From NCBI GenBank assembly GCA_018821715.1, contig JAHJLN010000222.1, positions 1-38,061 on the forward strand: a stretch of 38,061 nucleotides of DNA, read 5' to 3'. Below the pieces are notes generated by a model, which did no database searches, had not been told where the DNA came from, and was given only the letters and a program-made list of their open reading frames with translations. Shown in pieces: positions 25,472-33,961 of this stretch. This stretch comes from Pseudomonadota bacterium. GTDB lineage: Bacteria; Desulfobacterota; Desulfobacteria; Desulfobacterales; Desulfobacteraceae. How positions within the stretch are numbered: the stretch's first letter is position 1; each line of letters opens with the position of its first letter. Made by a program: the position numbers and the translations under genes.

Positions 25472-28400
25472 TGATCCCGGGGTGTCCTTTGAGGATGAAA
25501 AAGTGAATAAACAGCTGGAATCAGTATCAGCGTTATGACCGTTGAAACGGCAAGTCCGCCGATTACAGCTCTTGCAAGCGGGGCCTGTGTTTCAGCACCC
25601 TCTCCCATACCCAGGGCCAGGGGAACAAGGGCCAGAATAGTGGTGAGTGTTGTCATCAGGATGGGGCGGAGGCGTCTGCGGCCGGCTTCTGCTATTGCGT
25701 CCCGCACCGGCAGCCCTCCCTTTGCAAGTCCGCTTGCCTGATCCACCAGAAGGATGGCATTATTTACAACAATACCGCCCAGCATGATACAGCCGATATA
25801 GGACTGAAGGTTCAGGGTCGTTTGGGTCAAAAAAAGCGTAACCAGCACTCCCACTGCGGCAAAGGGCACCGACATCATGACCACCAGCGGATTGATCAGG
25901 GATTCATACTGGCAGGCAAGGACCATATAAACAAGAATCAGGGCAAGGACAAGGGATATCATCAGTTCGTTAAAAGACTTTTGCTGTTCTTCCCAGGCGC
26001 CTGACACCTTAAGATCATACCCGGCAGGCCTGGGAATCTGATCCAGGCGTTTCTGAGCTTGGGCCGCCACAGATCCCATATCCCTTCCGGCAACATTGGC
26101 CACAACCTTCACCTGTCTCTGCTGATTCCTGCGATCAATCAGAATCGGCCCAAAACCAGACCGGGTGGTCACAAAACTTCTCAGGGGAACCGGGTCACCC
26201 GCAGCTGTTGTCAGGGTCAGGTCAAGAATTTCCTCAATCGATCGTTTCTCGGCATCTTTTAGCTGAATAAAAATTCGATAGGAGTTGCCTTCAGATCTGA
26301 ATTCCCCGGCTGTTGATCCTGCAATTGCAGTTTCTATGGCTTTTGCCACATCGCTGACATTCAGACCCAGATCCCCAATTTTTTCCCTGTCTATAAGGAT
26401 TTCCTGCCGGGGGATGCCCTCCAGTTTGTCGGTTTCAACATCTGTAACACCGCTCAGCTTTCCAACGGCTTCTGATACCTGCCGGGCAAGCGTTTCCAGT
26501 ATGGGAAGTTCAAAACCGCGGACCTCGATGGTCAAGCCGTCATTGCTTCCCAGAATCCGTTCCAAAAGGAACTGACCCTGGGGTGCCCGGGTCCGTATTT
26601 TCATGGCCGGGACCTTTCCTTCCAGGCGATTGCGAAGGTCTGCCGCAATCTTTGTATTGGAGCGCTGACGTTCCTTTATGGGTTTGAGGGAAAGATTAAT
26701 TTCAGACCGAGACATGGCATTTGCCCTCCGGCCGCTGGACCCGACACTGACCACCGATGACACAGCTTCCGGAACCGAACCTGCTACAATGCCTTCCATG
26801 ATACGGCTCTGGCGATCGATGATATCCAGGCGGGTTCCAAGCGCCATCTCCCCACTGACCCGGACTTCGCCTTCGTCGCTGGGGGGAAGAAACTCCGTAC
26901 CGATATGGGGGGCAAGAAACAGACTGGCTGCAAGGGCGGCAACAGCAGTAAGAACCGTAAAAATCCGGTGATCCAGAACCCATAATAAAAAATCCCGGTA
27001 CCGGGTATTAAATTTTAGGTATATTCGCTCGGACCGGGCAGACAGACGATCTGCAAAACTGCATTCCGCCTCTGTTTCCCTGGGTTTAACCGTCATAAAA
27101 CGGGCAGACAGCATTGGCACAAGACTCAAGGCAACCAGAAGAGAACAGATCAAAGAAAACATAACCACATAGGCCAGTTCCTGGAAAAGCACGCCTGAAA
27201 CACCGCGGACAAAAACAATGGGCAGAAAAATCACCAGGGTGGTAATCGTACTGGCAACAATAGCAGGACAGACCTCCATGGCTCCCTTTACCGAAGCATC
27301 AAAAGGAGATTCACACTCTTCATTCCATCGACGGAAAATATTCTCTAAAACCACAATGGAACTGTCCACCATCATCCCCACCCCAAGGGCAAGACCGCCA
27401 AGACTCATGATATTCAGGGTGAAACCGCCAAAATAGATCAGGGCAAAGGTTGCAACCAGTGAAATGGGTATGGATACAGAAATAATCAAGGTGCTCAGGA
27501 TGTTTCGCATAAAAAAGAGCAGGACAACAATGGCAAGGCCGCCACCATAAAGCACCGACTGGATGACATTGGCAATGGACCGTTCGATAAAATTTCCCTG
27601 ATTTACCACTGGAATGATGTCTATCCTTGGGAAGGCCTTATTGGCAGATTTAATTTCAGAAAGTATCTGTTTTGCGACTTCAACGGTATTGGCATTGGCC
27701 TGCTTACGGATGGCCACACGGATACCGCGCTGGCCATTCACCCGGATGATGCGCCGAAGCTTTGTATAGGTGTCCTTTACCTCTGCAATCTGACCCAGAC
27801 GAATCAGGGTACCATCCCGACGGAAAATGACGGTATTCCGGATCTGGTCCATGTCAGTGAATTCCGACGGCAGGCTGAGGGTCACCTCAAATCGTCCCTT
27901 CTCAATTCTGCCGGCCGGCAGTTCCATGTTGGCATTGCGCACTGCCTCGATAACTTTGTCAAACGGCAGTCCCAAAGATTTAATCCTTTCCGGGTCCAGC
28001 TCAATGCGGACCTCCCGGTCAAACCCGCCCCATACATCGACCTGGGCTACCCCGGGAATACGGGCAAACCGGTACCGGATCTGATTCTCCACAAGCTGGG
28101 TCAGTTCGACTGGATCCAGATCACTGGATATTCCCAAAAGAACAACAGGAAAACTGTTGATATCGAATTTCCGGATTCTGGGCCGTATCACATTGTCCGG
28201 CAGCTCATTGATCTCGTCTTCGATCCGTGATGTGACATCCAGTGCAGCCGTATCAATATCCGTGTTCCAGGCAAATCTTACAGTGATGTTGCTGTTGCCT
28301 TCAGAGGACTGGGACGTCATTTCCTCCACACCCGGCACAGTAGCGACAATTTCTTCCAGAATCTGTGTCACCAGACGTTCCATGACTTCAGGACTGGCAC

Positions 28401-28557
28401 CCTCATATTCGGTTCGAATATCCAGGGTCGGCAGTTCTATGGTGGGAAGAAAATCTATTCTCAGGCGGTTCAGGGACACACTGCCGATGATCACAACGAT
28501 TAAAAAAACCATGGTGGTAAAAATCGGGCGTTTAACACTGAATCCAGGCAGGTTCAT
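25468..28557 (-). CDS. RND-family (HAE1-like) efflux permease
   Basis: The 1029-residue inner-membrane pump follows the AcrB/MdtB pattern: first helix ([20 protein letters not shown]), periplasmic porter loops with internal duplication, and helix 4 with [15 protein letters not shown], where one of the two AcrB aspartates is kept and the next residue is Ser. The second half has [13 protein letters not shown] and [12 protein letters not shown]. It uses proton motive force to export drugs, lipids or metabolites. The ATG overlaps the membrane-fusion gene stop, and its stop overlaps the TolC-type start, so the three are translationally coupled. Substrate unknown. Confidence 0.95.
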   Translation of the reverse strand: MNLPGFSVKRPIFTTMVFLIVVIIGSVSLNRLRIDFLPTIELPTLDIRTEYEGASPEVMERLVTQILEEIVATVPGVEEMTSQSSEGNSNITVRFAWNTDIDTAALDVTSRIEDEINELPDNVIRPRIRKFDINSFPVVLLGISSDLDPVELTQLVENQIRYRFARIPGVAQVDVWGGFDREVRIELDPERIKSLGLPFDKVIEAVRNANMELPAGRIEKGRFEVTLSLPSEFTDMDQIRNTVIFRRDGTLIRLGQIAEVKDTYTKLRRIIRVNGQRGIRVAIRKQANANTVEVAKQILSEIKSANKAFPRIDIIPVVNQGNFIERSIANVIQSVLYGGGLAIVVLLFFMRNILSTLIISVSIPISLVATFALIYFGGFTLNIMSLGGLALGVGMMVDSSIVVLENIFRRWNEECESPFDASVKGAMEVCPAIVASTITTLVIFLPIVFVRGVSGVLFQELAYVVMFSLICSLLVALSLVPMLSARFMTVKPRETEAECSFADRLSARSERIYLKFNTRYRDFLLWVLDHRIFTVLTAVAALAASLFLAPHIGTEFLPPSDEGEVRVSGEMALGTRLDIIDRQSRIMEGIVAGSVPEAVSSVVSVGSSGRRANAMSRSEINLSLKPIKERQRSNTKIAADLRNRLEGKVPAMKIRTRAPQGQFLLERILGSNDGLTIEVRGFELPILETLARQVSEAVGKLSGVTDVETDKLEGIPRQEILIDREKIGDLGLNVSDVAKAIETAIAGSTAGEFRSEGNSYRIFIQLKDAEKRSIEEILDLTLTTAAGDPVPLRSFVTTRSGFGPILIDRRNQQRQVKVVANVAGRDMGSVAAQAQKRLDQIPRPAGYDLKVSGAWEEQQKSFNELMISLVLALILVYMVLACQYESLINPLVVMMSVPFAAVGVLVTLFLTQTTLNLQSYIGCIMLGGIVVNNAILLVDQASGLAKGGLPVRDAIAEAGRRRLRPILMTTLTTILALVPLALGMGEGAETQAPLARAVIGGLAVSTVITLILIPAVYSLFHPQRTPRDQ

Positions 28558-29768
28558 TTATCGCTTCCAGTGTTTTCCAAAGGAGTGGCTATATCTTTTG
28601 GGGCCGGGATATGGATGGCGGATCCGTTTTCCAGCAGATGCTGCCCAAGAATGACAACCCGTCCGGACAACTGTGGGTCACCCTCCACCTGAGCACGGGT
28701 GTTTTCAGTAATCCCCACGGTAACCGGTTGCCAGGATACGGTCTGCTCCTTTTCATTGACCATGAAAATCCCGGTCTGGTCATTTCGTGTTGTAACCGCC
28801 ATCTCAGGGACAAGGGTGGCATTGGAAAGGGTTCTGACATCGATCGTGGCACGGATGAACATGCCGGGCTTAAGCTTGATCTCCGGGTTGGCAATAACCA
28901 GTTCAACCCTGGCCTGACGGGTGGTCTTGTTGAAAACCGGTGATATCCGGTCAATTTTACCGTAAAAAACATCCAGGGGATAGGCATCTGTTGTTAATGA
29001 GACCCCCTGACCCGGACTGAGGCTGGCATAATCTTTTTCCGTGACATGAACGATACCGGTAATCGGTTCAAGCCTGGTAATCAGAATCAGGGGGGTGTTG
29101 GCCAAAACCGTCTGTCCTTCATCAACATAACGGTCAGCGACCCTGCGTTGGTCATCACTGCCCGGCCAGTCTGCCGTTACCCGGGAATATCCCAGCCGGA
29201 TGTTGGCGATCTCCAGCAGGGCTTCCCCCCGCATGACTTGGGCTTTGGCCACCTCAAGCCGGGACTGCTTTACCAGCTGGTTCGCCATGGCTGCATCATA
29301 TTGGGAATCTGATGCAATCCCCCTTTGTTTAAGCCGTTTGATCCGTTCAAACTCCCGATCAGCTATTTTTAAGGAGCTTTCCGCCTCAATCTTTGTGGCT
29401 GAGGCAACGGCAAGATCTGCCCTGGCCTGCAGAACGGCCTGGAAAGACTCTTCACTGTCAAGCACGGCAACCAGTTGTCCTCTGTGTACGTTATCTGACA
29501 AATCCACGGCCAGAGACTGAATCCTGCCCCCGACCTTGGGGGCTACAACAAACTCTGCCCCGGCTTCCAGGGTGCCGCTGAAGGTCAGTCGCAAATGGAT
29601 GGAACCCTTTTCTATGGCAGCCACCTCAACGGGTACGGATTTTAACGGACTGCTGTTTTTCAAGATCGCAGACGTATTCCGGGATGATGAAAAATATAAC
29701 CAGACAGCACCGACAAACCCTGCCAATGCAAGGAGAAGGATTATCAACAACAATGGCTTATTTTTCAA
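28554..29768 (-). CDS. RND periplasmic membrane fusion protein
   Basis: The 404-residue protein has an N-terminal membrane anchor ([22 protein letters not shown], residues 4-25), a lipoyl-like hairpin ([30 protein letters not shown]), a long coiled-coil hairpin (about 110-190), and the beta-barrel/MP domains ([22 protein letters not shown]). It links the permease to the outer-membrane channel. Translation probably starts at a UUG (29766-29768) behind an AGGGGAAAAG stretch. It follows the histidine kinase gene after 74 bases, in which an MFS-tail-like sequence lies. Confidence 0.92.
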   Translation of the reverse strand: MKNKPLLLIILLLALAGFVGAVWLYFSSSRNTSAILKNSSPLKSVPVEVAAIEKGSIHLRLTFSGTLEAGAEFVVAPKVGGRIQSLAVDLSDNVHRGQLVAVLDSEESFQAVLQARADLAVASATKIEAESSLKIADREFERIKRLKQRGIASDSQYDAAMANQLVKQSRLEVAKAQVMRGEALLEIANIRLGYSRVTADWPGSDDQRRVADRYVDEGQTVLANTPLILITRLEPITGIVHVTEKDYASLSPGQGVSLTTDAYPLDVFYGKIDRISPVFNKTTRQARVELVIANPEIKLKPGMFIRATIDVRTLSNATLVPEMAVTTRNDQTGIFMVNEKEQTVSWQPVTVGITENTRAQVEGDPQLSGRVVILGQHLLENGSAIHIPAPKDIATPLENTGSDK

Positions 29769-29793
29769 AATCTTTTCCCCTGTCGTTGCAACA

Positions 29794-29845
29794 CCTGGAC
29801 CTGCTTATCCGGACAGAGCAGACCGTTTCATAGAATTACCGGTCA
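29794..29845. repeat. Dispersed 52-bp repeat: MFS 3'-end-like remnant
   Basis: This segment matches 21158-21209, the end of the MFS gene plus bases after its stop, at about 44 of 52 positions. In the plus frame it ends LIRTEQTVS-stop, against LIRTDKTAS-stop in the MFS gene. It lies between the membrane-fusion gene and the kinase stop codon. It could be the tail of a lost MFS gene or a small shared element. Confidence 0.45.
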
Positions 29846-31051
29846 TTGTCCGGGCAGGGATAATGTTGAATCTTTTTTATTTATATCCAGTTCCTGGAAA
29901 AGCGTAATGGAAAACCGGGTTCCTTTCCCTGGTTCCGAATCCACATATAACTGGCCGCCATGTTCCTTGATAATCCCGTATACCACCGACAATCCAAGAC
30001 CCACGCCTTTTCCCTTTTTCTTGGTGGTAAAAAAGGGTTCAAATATCCTTGAAATCGTATCCTGGGGAATTCCAGTGCCGGTATCATGAATTTCAATCCC
30101 AACGGCTTTTTTCTTTTCTTTGCTGTAAGTTTTGATGATCAGTCGTTTTTTGGGAACCGTGGTCATGCTTTCCACTGCATTGGAGAGCAAATTCATGATT
30201 ACCTGCTTGAACTGGTCCTCGGAACCGCTGATTAACGGCAGGTTGTGCTCTAACTCTTCTATTACCCTTACTTTATTGATTTTCAACAGATTTGAATTCA
30301 GCATCAATGTCTGTTCAATCGATTCATTCACATCAAACTTGACCACCTCAATTTTGGACTGCCTGGCAAAAACCAGAAGATTGCTGACGATCCGGCCGAT
30401 CCGGCGGGTTTCTGTTTCCATTAACCCTAAGTATTGACTGAACAGATCCAGCTCGCTCTGCTGAATATCATCTTCCTTTAGAATCCGTTGGGACAGCATC
30501 ACCAGGTTTAAAATCCCTGCCACAGGATTGTTGATTTCATGTACAACAGAAGAAGAAAGCTTTCCAAGAGATGCCATTTTGTCCTGGTGAAGCAGTCGTT
30601 CATGGGTCTCTTTTAATTGTCGTGTGCGCTCCTCCACCATCTTGACCAGATACTCCTGGGTCTGCTTTTCATCAAACTTGCGTTTAGTGATAATCCGGCT
30701 GATTTCAATGAATTTTGAAATTTTACCCTTCTGCTCCCAGATCGGAAACATTGTAATCTCCATATACCTGGGGTTGCCGTCATTATCGTGGCGGATCAAT
30801 TCCTCCTGGCAGTGACGTTTTTCCTTGATCACCTTTTCTAAGGGGCATTTTTCATGGCAGTTGCTGCCTTTCCGGGTGAGCTCATTAAAGACATCATAGC
30901 ACTTGCGGCCAATGACTTCCTCTTTGGTATAATTCATGTGCTTTATAAAGGCATCGTTGGCCTCTAAAATCTCCCGGTCAGGAGATATGATCAAAATAAA
31001 ATCCCGGATACCATTTAAAATGGTTTCCATTTCATGTCGAGGAAAAGTCAC
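29843..31051 (-). CDS. Cys-rich PAS sensor histidine kinase
   Basis: The 402-residue kinase has no membrane helix, so it is probably cytoplasmic. An N-terminal PAS domain (about 7-125) carries Cys51, Cys65, Cys69 and Cys81 (KCYDVFNELTRKGSNCHEKCP), a pattern common in sulfate-reducer PAS domains. A coiled linker (ERTRQLKETHERLL) leads to HisKA with phospho-acceptor His171 in VVHEINNPVAG, then HATPase with N-box, GTGIPQDTISRIFEPFFTTK and GKGVGLGLSVV. The start is GTG with AAAGGA seven bases upstream. It is transcribed away from the sigma-54 operon, with the likely partner NtrC-type regulator at 33962-35305. Confidence 0.9.
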   Translation of the reverse strand: MTFPRHEMETILNGIRDFILIISPDREILEANDAFIKHMNYTKEEVIGRKCYDVFNELTRKGSNCHEKCPLEKVIKEKRHCQEELIRHDNDGNPRYMEITMFPIWEQKGKISKFIEISRIITKRKFDEKQTQEYLVKMVEERTRQLKETHERLLHQDKMASLGKLSSSVVHEINNPVAGILNLVMLSQRILKEDDIQQSELDLFSQYLGLMETETRRIGRIVSNLLVFARQSKIEVVKFDVNESIEQTLMLNSNLLKINKVRVIEELEHNLPLISGSEDQFKQVIMNLLSNAVESMTTVPKKRLIIKTYSKEKKKAVGIEIHDTGTGIPQDTISRIFEPFFTTKKKGKGVGLGLSVVYGIIKEHGGQLYVDSEPGKGTRFSITLFQELDINKKDSTLSLPGQ

Positions 31052-31238
31052 CAGAATATCCTTTGGAAACGGGTAAAATAATTATTTGAAATATGAATGA
31101 AACCTACCACAAGATTTGTCATGGGTGCAAGGGATAGTTCATTTTTAACACTAACCGATGAAGGTAAAATTTGATTTATTGAAAGACCAGAGGCTTATCC
31201 CCACTTATTGGGAGGATTGTAGAAAATATAGACTGCTT

Positions 31239-31340
31239 TGCCGTAAAAACCGACACCTTGCTTTAGGTGAACCTGGCAAGGGTTTTCAACGCAAACAGGG
31301 TTCCAGCAGAAAACCGTCTGCCGCAAAACACCACACTTTG
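31239..31340. promoter_or_regulatory. Two imperfect direct repeats, candidate enhancer sites of the sigma-54 promoter
   Basis: Segments 31239-31260 and 31319-31340 both begin TGCCG, then an A-run, then a CACxTTG end, and agree at 17 of 22 positions, spaced 80 bases apart. They lie about 200 and 120 bases before the -24 element, a usual place for NtrC-type activator sites. The rest of the 478-base gap (31052-31529) contains no supported gene. Confidence 0.4.
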
Positions 31341-31436
31341 TCTATGGCATTGTTTTTTTTTGCATCCAAGGGGGCAACATAGGAAAAAGCCCATGAAACA
31401 AGGCCCATCATATATATTTTTCCCTTTAAAAAACAA

Positions 31437-31452
31437 TGGCACCCTTCTTGCT
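31437..31452 (+). promoter_or_regulatory. Sigma-54 (-24/-12) promoter
   Basis: TGGCAC-N5-TTGCT gives the invariant GG and GC dinucleotides exactly ten bases apart. Transcription would start near 31463, leaving a leader of about 65 bases before the ATG at 31530. It fits control by the NtrC-type regulator encoded nearby. Confidence 0.88.
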
Positions 31453-31529
31453 TTATATAAACATAAAAAGACATGAAACAAAATAAACATTTTAATACAT
31501 TAACCGGAATTCAAAAAGGAGACTTTAAA

Positions 31530-32456
31530 ATGACTGCAACCTCAAAAACCCAATCAACAAAACAAAATTATTCAAAAACCCAGACCTTGTGGCAATCCGG
31601 TAAGGATAAAAATGAACGTCCCTGCATCTGGATGCAGGCCGGCGTGGTCTCCCAAAAAAACTGCAACCATTATTATGACTGTACCTCATGCAAATATGAT
31701 ACAGCAATGGGAAAACAGGCAACTGCGGGTAAACACATTTCCTGGCAGGAAGCTTTAAGAAAAAGAGACAGCATAGACAGAACATGCCGCCATGCCCTGA
31801 CCGGCAGAGCCGACCATAGGACCTGCCCCATGAATTACAATTGTTACAAGTGTGATTTTGACCAGATGTTTGAGGACACCCTGTCACCCGGCCAGGGCCA
31901 TATCAGGTTGGAGATGAAGGATGTAAAAGGTTTCAAAATTCCAAATGGGTACTATTTTCATTCCGGCCACACCTGGACCAGCATTGACAGTGGCGGCTTC
32001 ATCAGAGTGGGCATGGATGACTTTGCATTCAAGGTTTTGGGCGGACCCGACGGCTTTGATCTCCCCCTGATGGGACAGGAGCTGAATCATGATAAACCGG
32101 GCTGGGGCATCAAGCGAAACCAAAACCTCGGGGATGTCCTCTCTCCCATCAACGGTGTAATCACAAAGGTGAACCAAGCTGTCGCAACATCACCGGATAT
32201 TCCGGAGAAAATGCCCTACCAGGACGGCTGGCTGTTTACAGTTCATAATTCAGATATCAAAGGGGCGATGAAACACCTGATGGCGGATGAAGACAGTGAA
32301 GCATGGCTGAACGGTGAGGTTACCACCCTTGAAGAGATGATAGAAAACGTCACAGGCCCATTAAGTGCGGATGGTGGTCTTTTAACCAGAGATATCTTTG
32401 GCACCCTTCCTGCTCTTGGATGGAAGAATCTTACCAACACATTTCTCAGGACTTGA
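31530..32456 (+). CDS. Cys-rich GcvH-like protein without lipoyl lysine (first of pair)
   Basis: The ATG at 31530 has GGAGA at 31518-31522; an earlier in-frame ATG (31473) has no site. The 308-residue protein has two copies of C-x12-C-x5-C-x2-C-x2-D (Cys32/45/51/54 and Cys86/99/105/108) in the first 115 residues. A GcvH-like domain follows (about 135-215): HSGHTWTSID, IRVGMDDFAFKVLGG, LPLMGQEL and LSPINGVITKVN. Where H-protein has the lipoylated Lys (ESVKAxSD), this one has RNQNLGD, so Gln replaces it. It probably cannot carry lipoamide; the eight Cys suggest two metal or Fe-S sites. Function unknown. Confidence 0.8.
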   Translation: MTATSKTQSTKQNYSKTQTLWQSGKDKNERPCIWMQAGVVSQKNCNHYYDCTSCKYDTAMGKQATAGKHISWQEALRKRDSIDRTCRHALTGRADHRTCPMNYNCYKCDFDQMFEDTLSPGQGHIRLEMKDVKGFKIPNGYYFHSGHTWTSIDSGGFIRVGMDDFAFKVLGGPDGFDLPLMGQELNHDKPGWGIKRNQNLGDVLSPINGVITKVNQAVATSPDIPEKMPYQDGWLFTVHNSDIKGAMKHLMADEDSEAWLNGEVTTLEEMIENVTGPLSADGGLLTRDIFGTLPALGWKNLTNTFLRT

Positions 32457-32484
32457 TCAAGGACTCTCTAAAGGGATGATTCCA

Positions 32485-33405
32485 ATGAAAACAGCATTAA
32501 AACAGATAACCACACCTGACTGCCTCTGGATGCAGGCAGGTGTGGTCAAACAAAAGCACTGCCATAAAGACTTTTTCTGCAATGGCTGCCGGTTTGACCG
32601 GGCAATGACCAAGGTCTGCCTTGCCAATGAAGAAATGAAACAACAGGGAACACCATTAAAAGGCAAGCGCGCTAACTTTGTTTTCTGGAAAGAGCGCCTC
32701 CAGAAAATGCCCCTTGCCAAGCGGCCCTGTATCCATCATATGAAAGGCAGCATTGAATTTAAAAACTGTTCAAAAGCCTATCACTGTGTTGATTGTGAAT
32801 TTGATCAGTATTTCCATGACCAGTTCAAGGTCCATACCGTGTTAAAACCGGTAAGTTTTGATGATATCAACGGAATTTCCCTGCCAATGGGGTATTATCT
32901 TCATTCCGGCCACTCGTGGATCAAAATAGAAGACCAGGGAATGGTTCGTGTGGGTATTGACGATTTTGCCTGCAGGCTTTTGGGAAAATTTGATAAATTT
33001 GAAGCGCCCCTGATGGGGAAAAAACTGGAACAGGGGAAGCCTGCCTTTACCTTGTCGCGGCAGGGGCATGAGGTGTGTTTCCTTTCTCCTGTCAATGGTG
33101 TCATAACCGAAGTCAATGCCCAGGTCAGAAAAACACCCGGCATGATCAATCAGGAACCCTATACAAACGGCTGGGTGTTTATGCTGTATTGTCCCAACCT
33201 GAAACAGGATCTGAAGCAATTGATGTTTATGGACACGTGCAGGGGATTTATGGGAAGCGAAGTCAAACGCCTATATGCATTCCTTGAAGAAGAAACCCAG
33301 GTCAAGGCAGCTGATGGCGGCACACTGGTGTCAGATCTTTATGGCAATCTTCCCGGGGTTTTGTGGGAAGACCTGTTAAAGGCATTCATACCCCAAGCGC
33401 CTTGA
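32485..33405 (+). CDS. Cys-rich GcvH-like protein without lipoyl lysine (second of pair)
   Basis: This 306-residue paralogue (ATG 32485 with AAAGGG eight bases upstream; ATG 32476 also in frame) repeats the architecture exactly: Cys13/26/32/35 and Cys82/95/101/104 with the same spacing, CLWMQAGVVKQKHC against CIWMQAGVVSQKNC, then a GcvH-like domain with HSGHSWIKIE, VRVGIDDFACRLLGK, APLMGKKL and LSPVNGVITEVN. The lipoyl-lysine position lies in SRQGHEVC and has no Lys. The gene starts 28 bases after the first copy and is in the same sigma-54 operon. Its 3' end overlaps the convergent archaemetzincin gene by 20 bp. The pair probably arose by tandem duplication. Confidence 0.8.
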   Translation: MKTALKQITTPDCLWMQAGVVKQKHCHKDFFCNGCRFDRAMTKVCLANEEMKQQGTPLKGKRANFVFWKERLQKMPLAKRPCIHHMKGSIEFKNCSKAYHCVDCEFDQYFHDQFKVHTVLKPVSFDDINGISLPMGYYLHSGHSWIKIEDQGMVRVGIDDFACRLLGKFDKFEAPLMGKKLEQGKPAFTLSRQGHEVCFLSPVNGVITEVNAQVRKTPGMINQEPYTNGWVFMLYCPNLKQDLKQLMFMDTCRGFMGSEVKRLYAFLEEETQVKAADGGTLVSDLYGNLPGVLWEDLLKAFIPQAP

Positions 33406-33934
33406 TACTGTCGGCTAAAAGAATCTTGCAGTACCGGCAGAACCGATCTGTTTTTTGGTCCACATCCTCAAGCTTGCGGCAATAATGCATGATACAACGG
33501 TCATCTTCACAATGTCGAAGATCAAAGGTGTGTCCCAGTTCATGGGCCGCTTCCTTGATGATCCGGTCATGACCTTTTTCCAGGGGCCCGGACTCGGGGT
33601 ATGCAAACAGCCGTGATATGGAAATAATACTGGCTATGCCACCGAGCTGGGCTTCACCATAGACATGGGTTAAAATGGGAATAAACAGATCCTCTTTTGT
33701 CACTGCCAGAAGCTTTATGCAGTCCTTTGGTGCTCTTGCCGCAAGTTCCTCTAAAATCCGGGTGGAATAATACTGGTTCCGCTTCTCTTCATAGGCAAAG
33801 GAAATATCATCCAGTAATGGACTCACCCGCGTCTTGAATCCAAAAGCATTTTGGATGTTCTCGGCAATAGTGGTGTTGATCCAGGCAGGAATATTACCCA
33901 CCGGTGAAATAACAATCGTGTCAGGCTGGTTCAT
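33386..33934 (-). CDS. amzA: Archaemetzincin-family zinc metalloprotease
   Basis: The 182-residue protein has the archaemetzincin core HELGHTFDLRHC (His131, Glu132, His135, His141, Cys142), then Cys147-I-Met149 and Cys166/Cys169, the second structural zinc site. The family normally has Gly where this protein has Asp (HTFGLxH to HTFDLRH), a change in the metzincin signature. Archaemetzincins are soluble peptidases of unknown physiological substrate. It lies tail-to-tail with the second GcvH-like gene and 27 bases upstream of, or in line with, the regulator gene on the same strand (regulator 33962-35305 precedes it), so regulator and protease may be co-transcribed. Confidence 0.88.
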   Translation of the reverse strand: MNQPDTIVISPVGNIPAWINTTIAENIQNAFGFKTRVSPLLDDISFAYEEKRNQYYSTRILEELAARAPKDCIKLLAVTKEDLFIPILTHVYGEAQLGGIASIISISRLFAYPESGPLEKGHDRIIKEAAHELGHTFDLRHCEDDRCIMHYCRKLEDVDQKTDRFCRYCKILLADSIKALGV

Positions 33935-33961
33935 ATGGCTTAAGCCTTGAGATCAGGCGGT

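Noticed and set aside
31349-31378. Second sigma-54-like match (TGGCAT ... TTGCA)
   Set aside because: GG and GC are 14 rather than 10 bases apart.
31158-31490. Several 60-75-codon frames before the sigma-54 promoter
   Set aside because: They overlap each other on both strands and lie in the candidate regulatory region; none has a convincing ribosome site.
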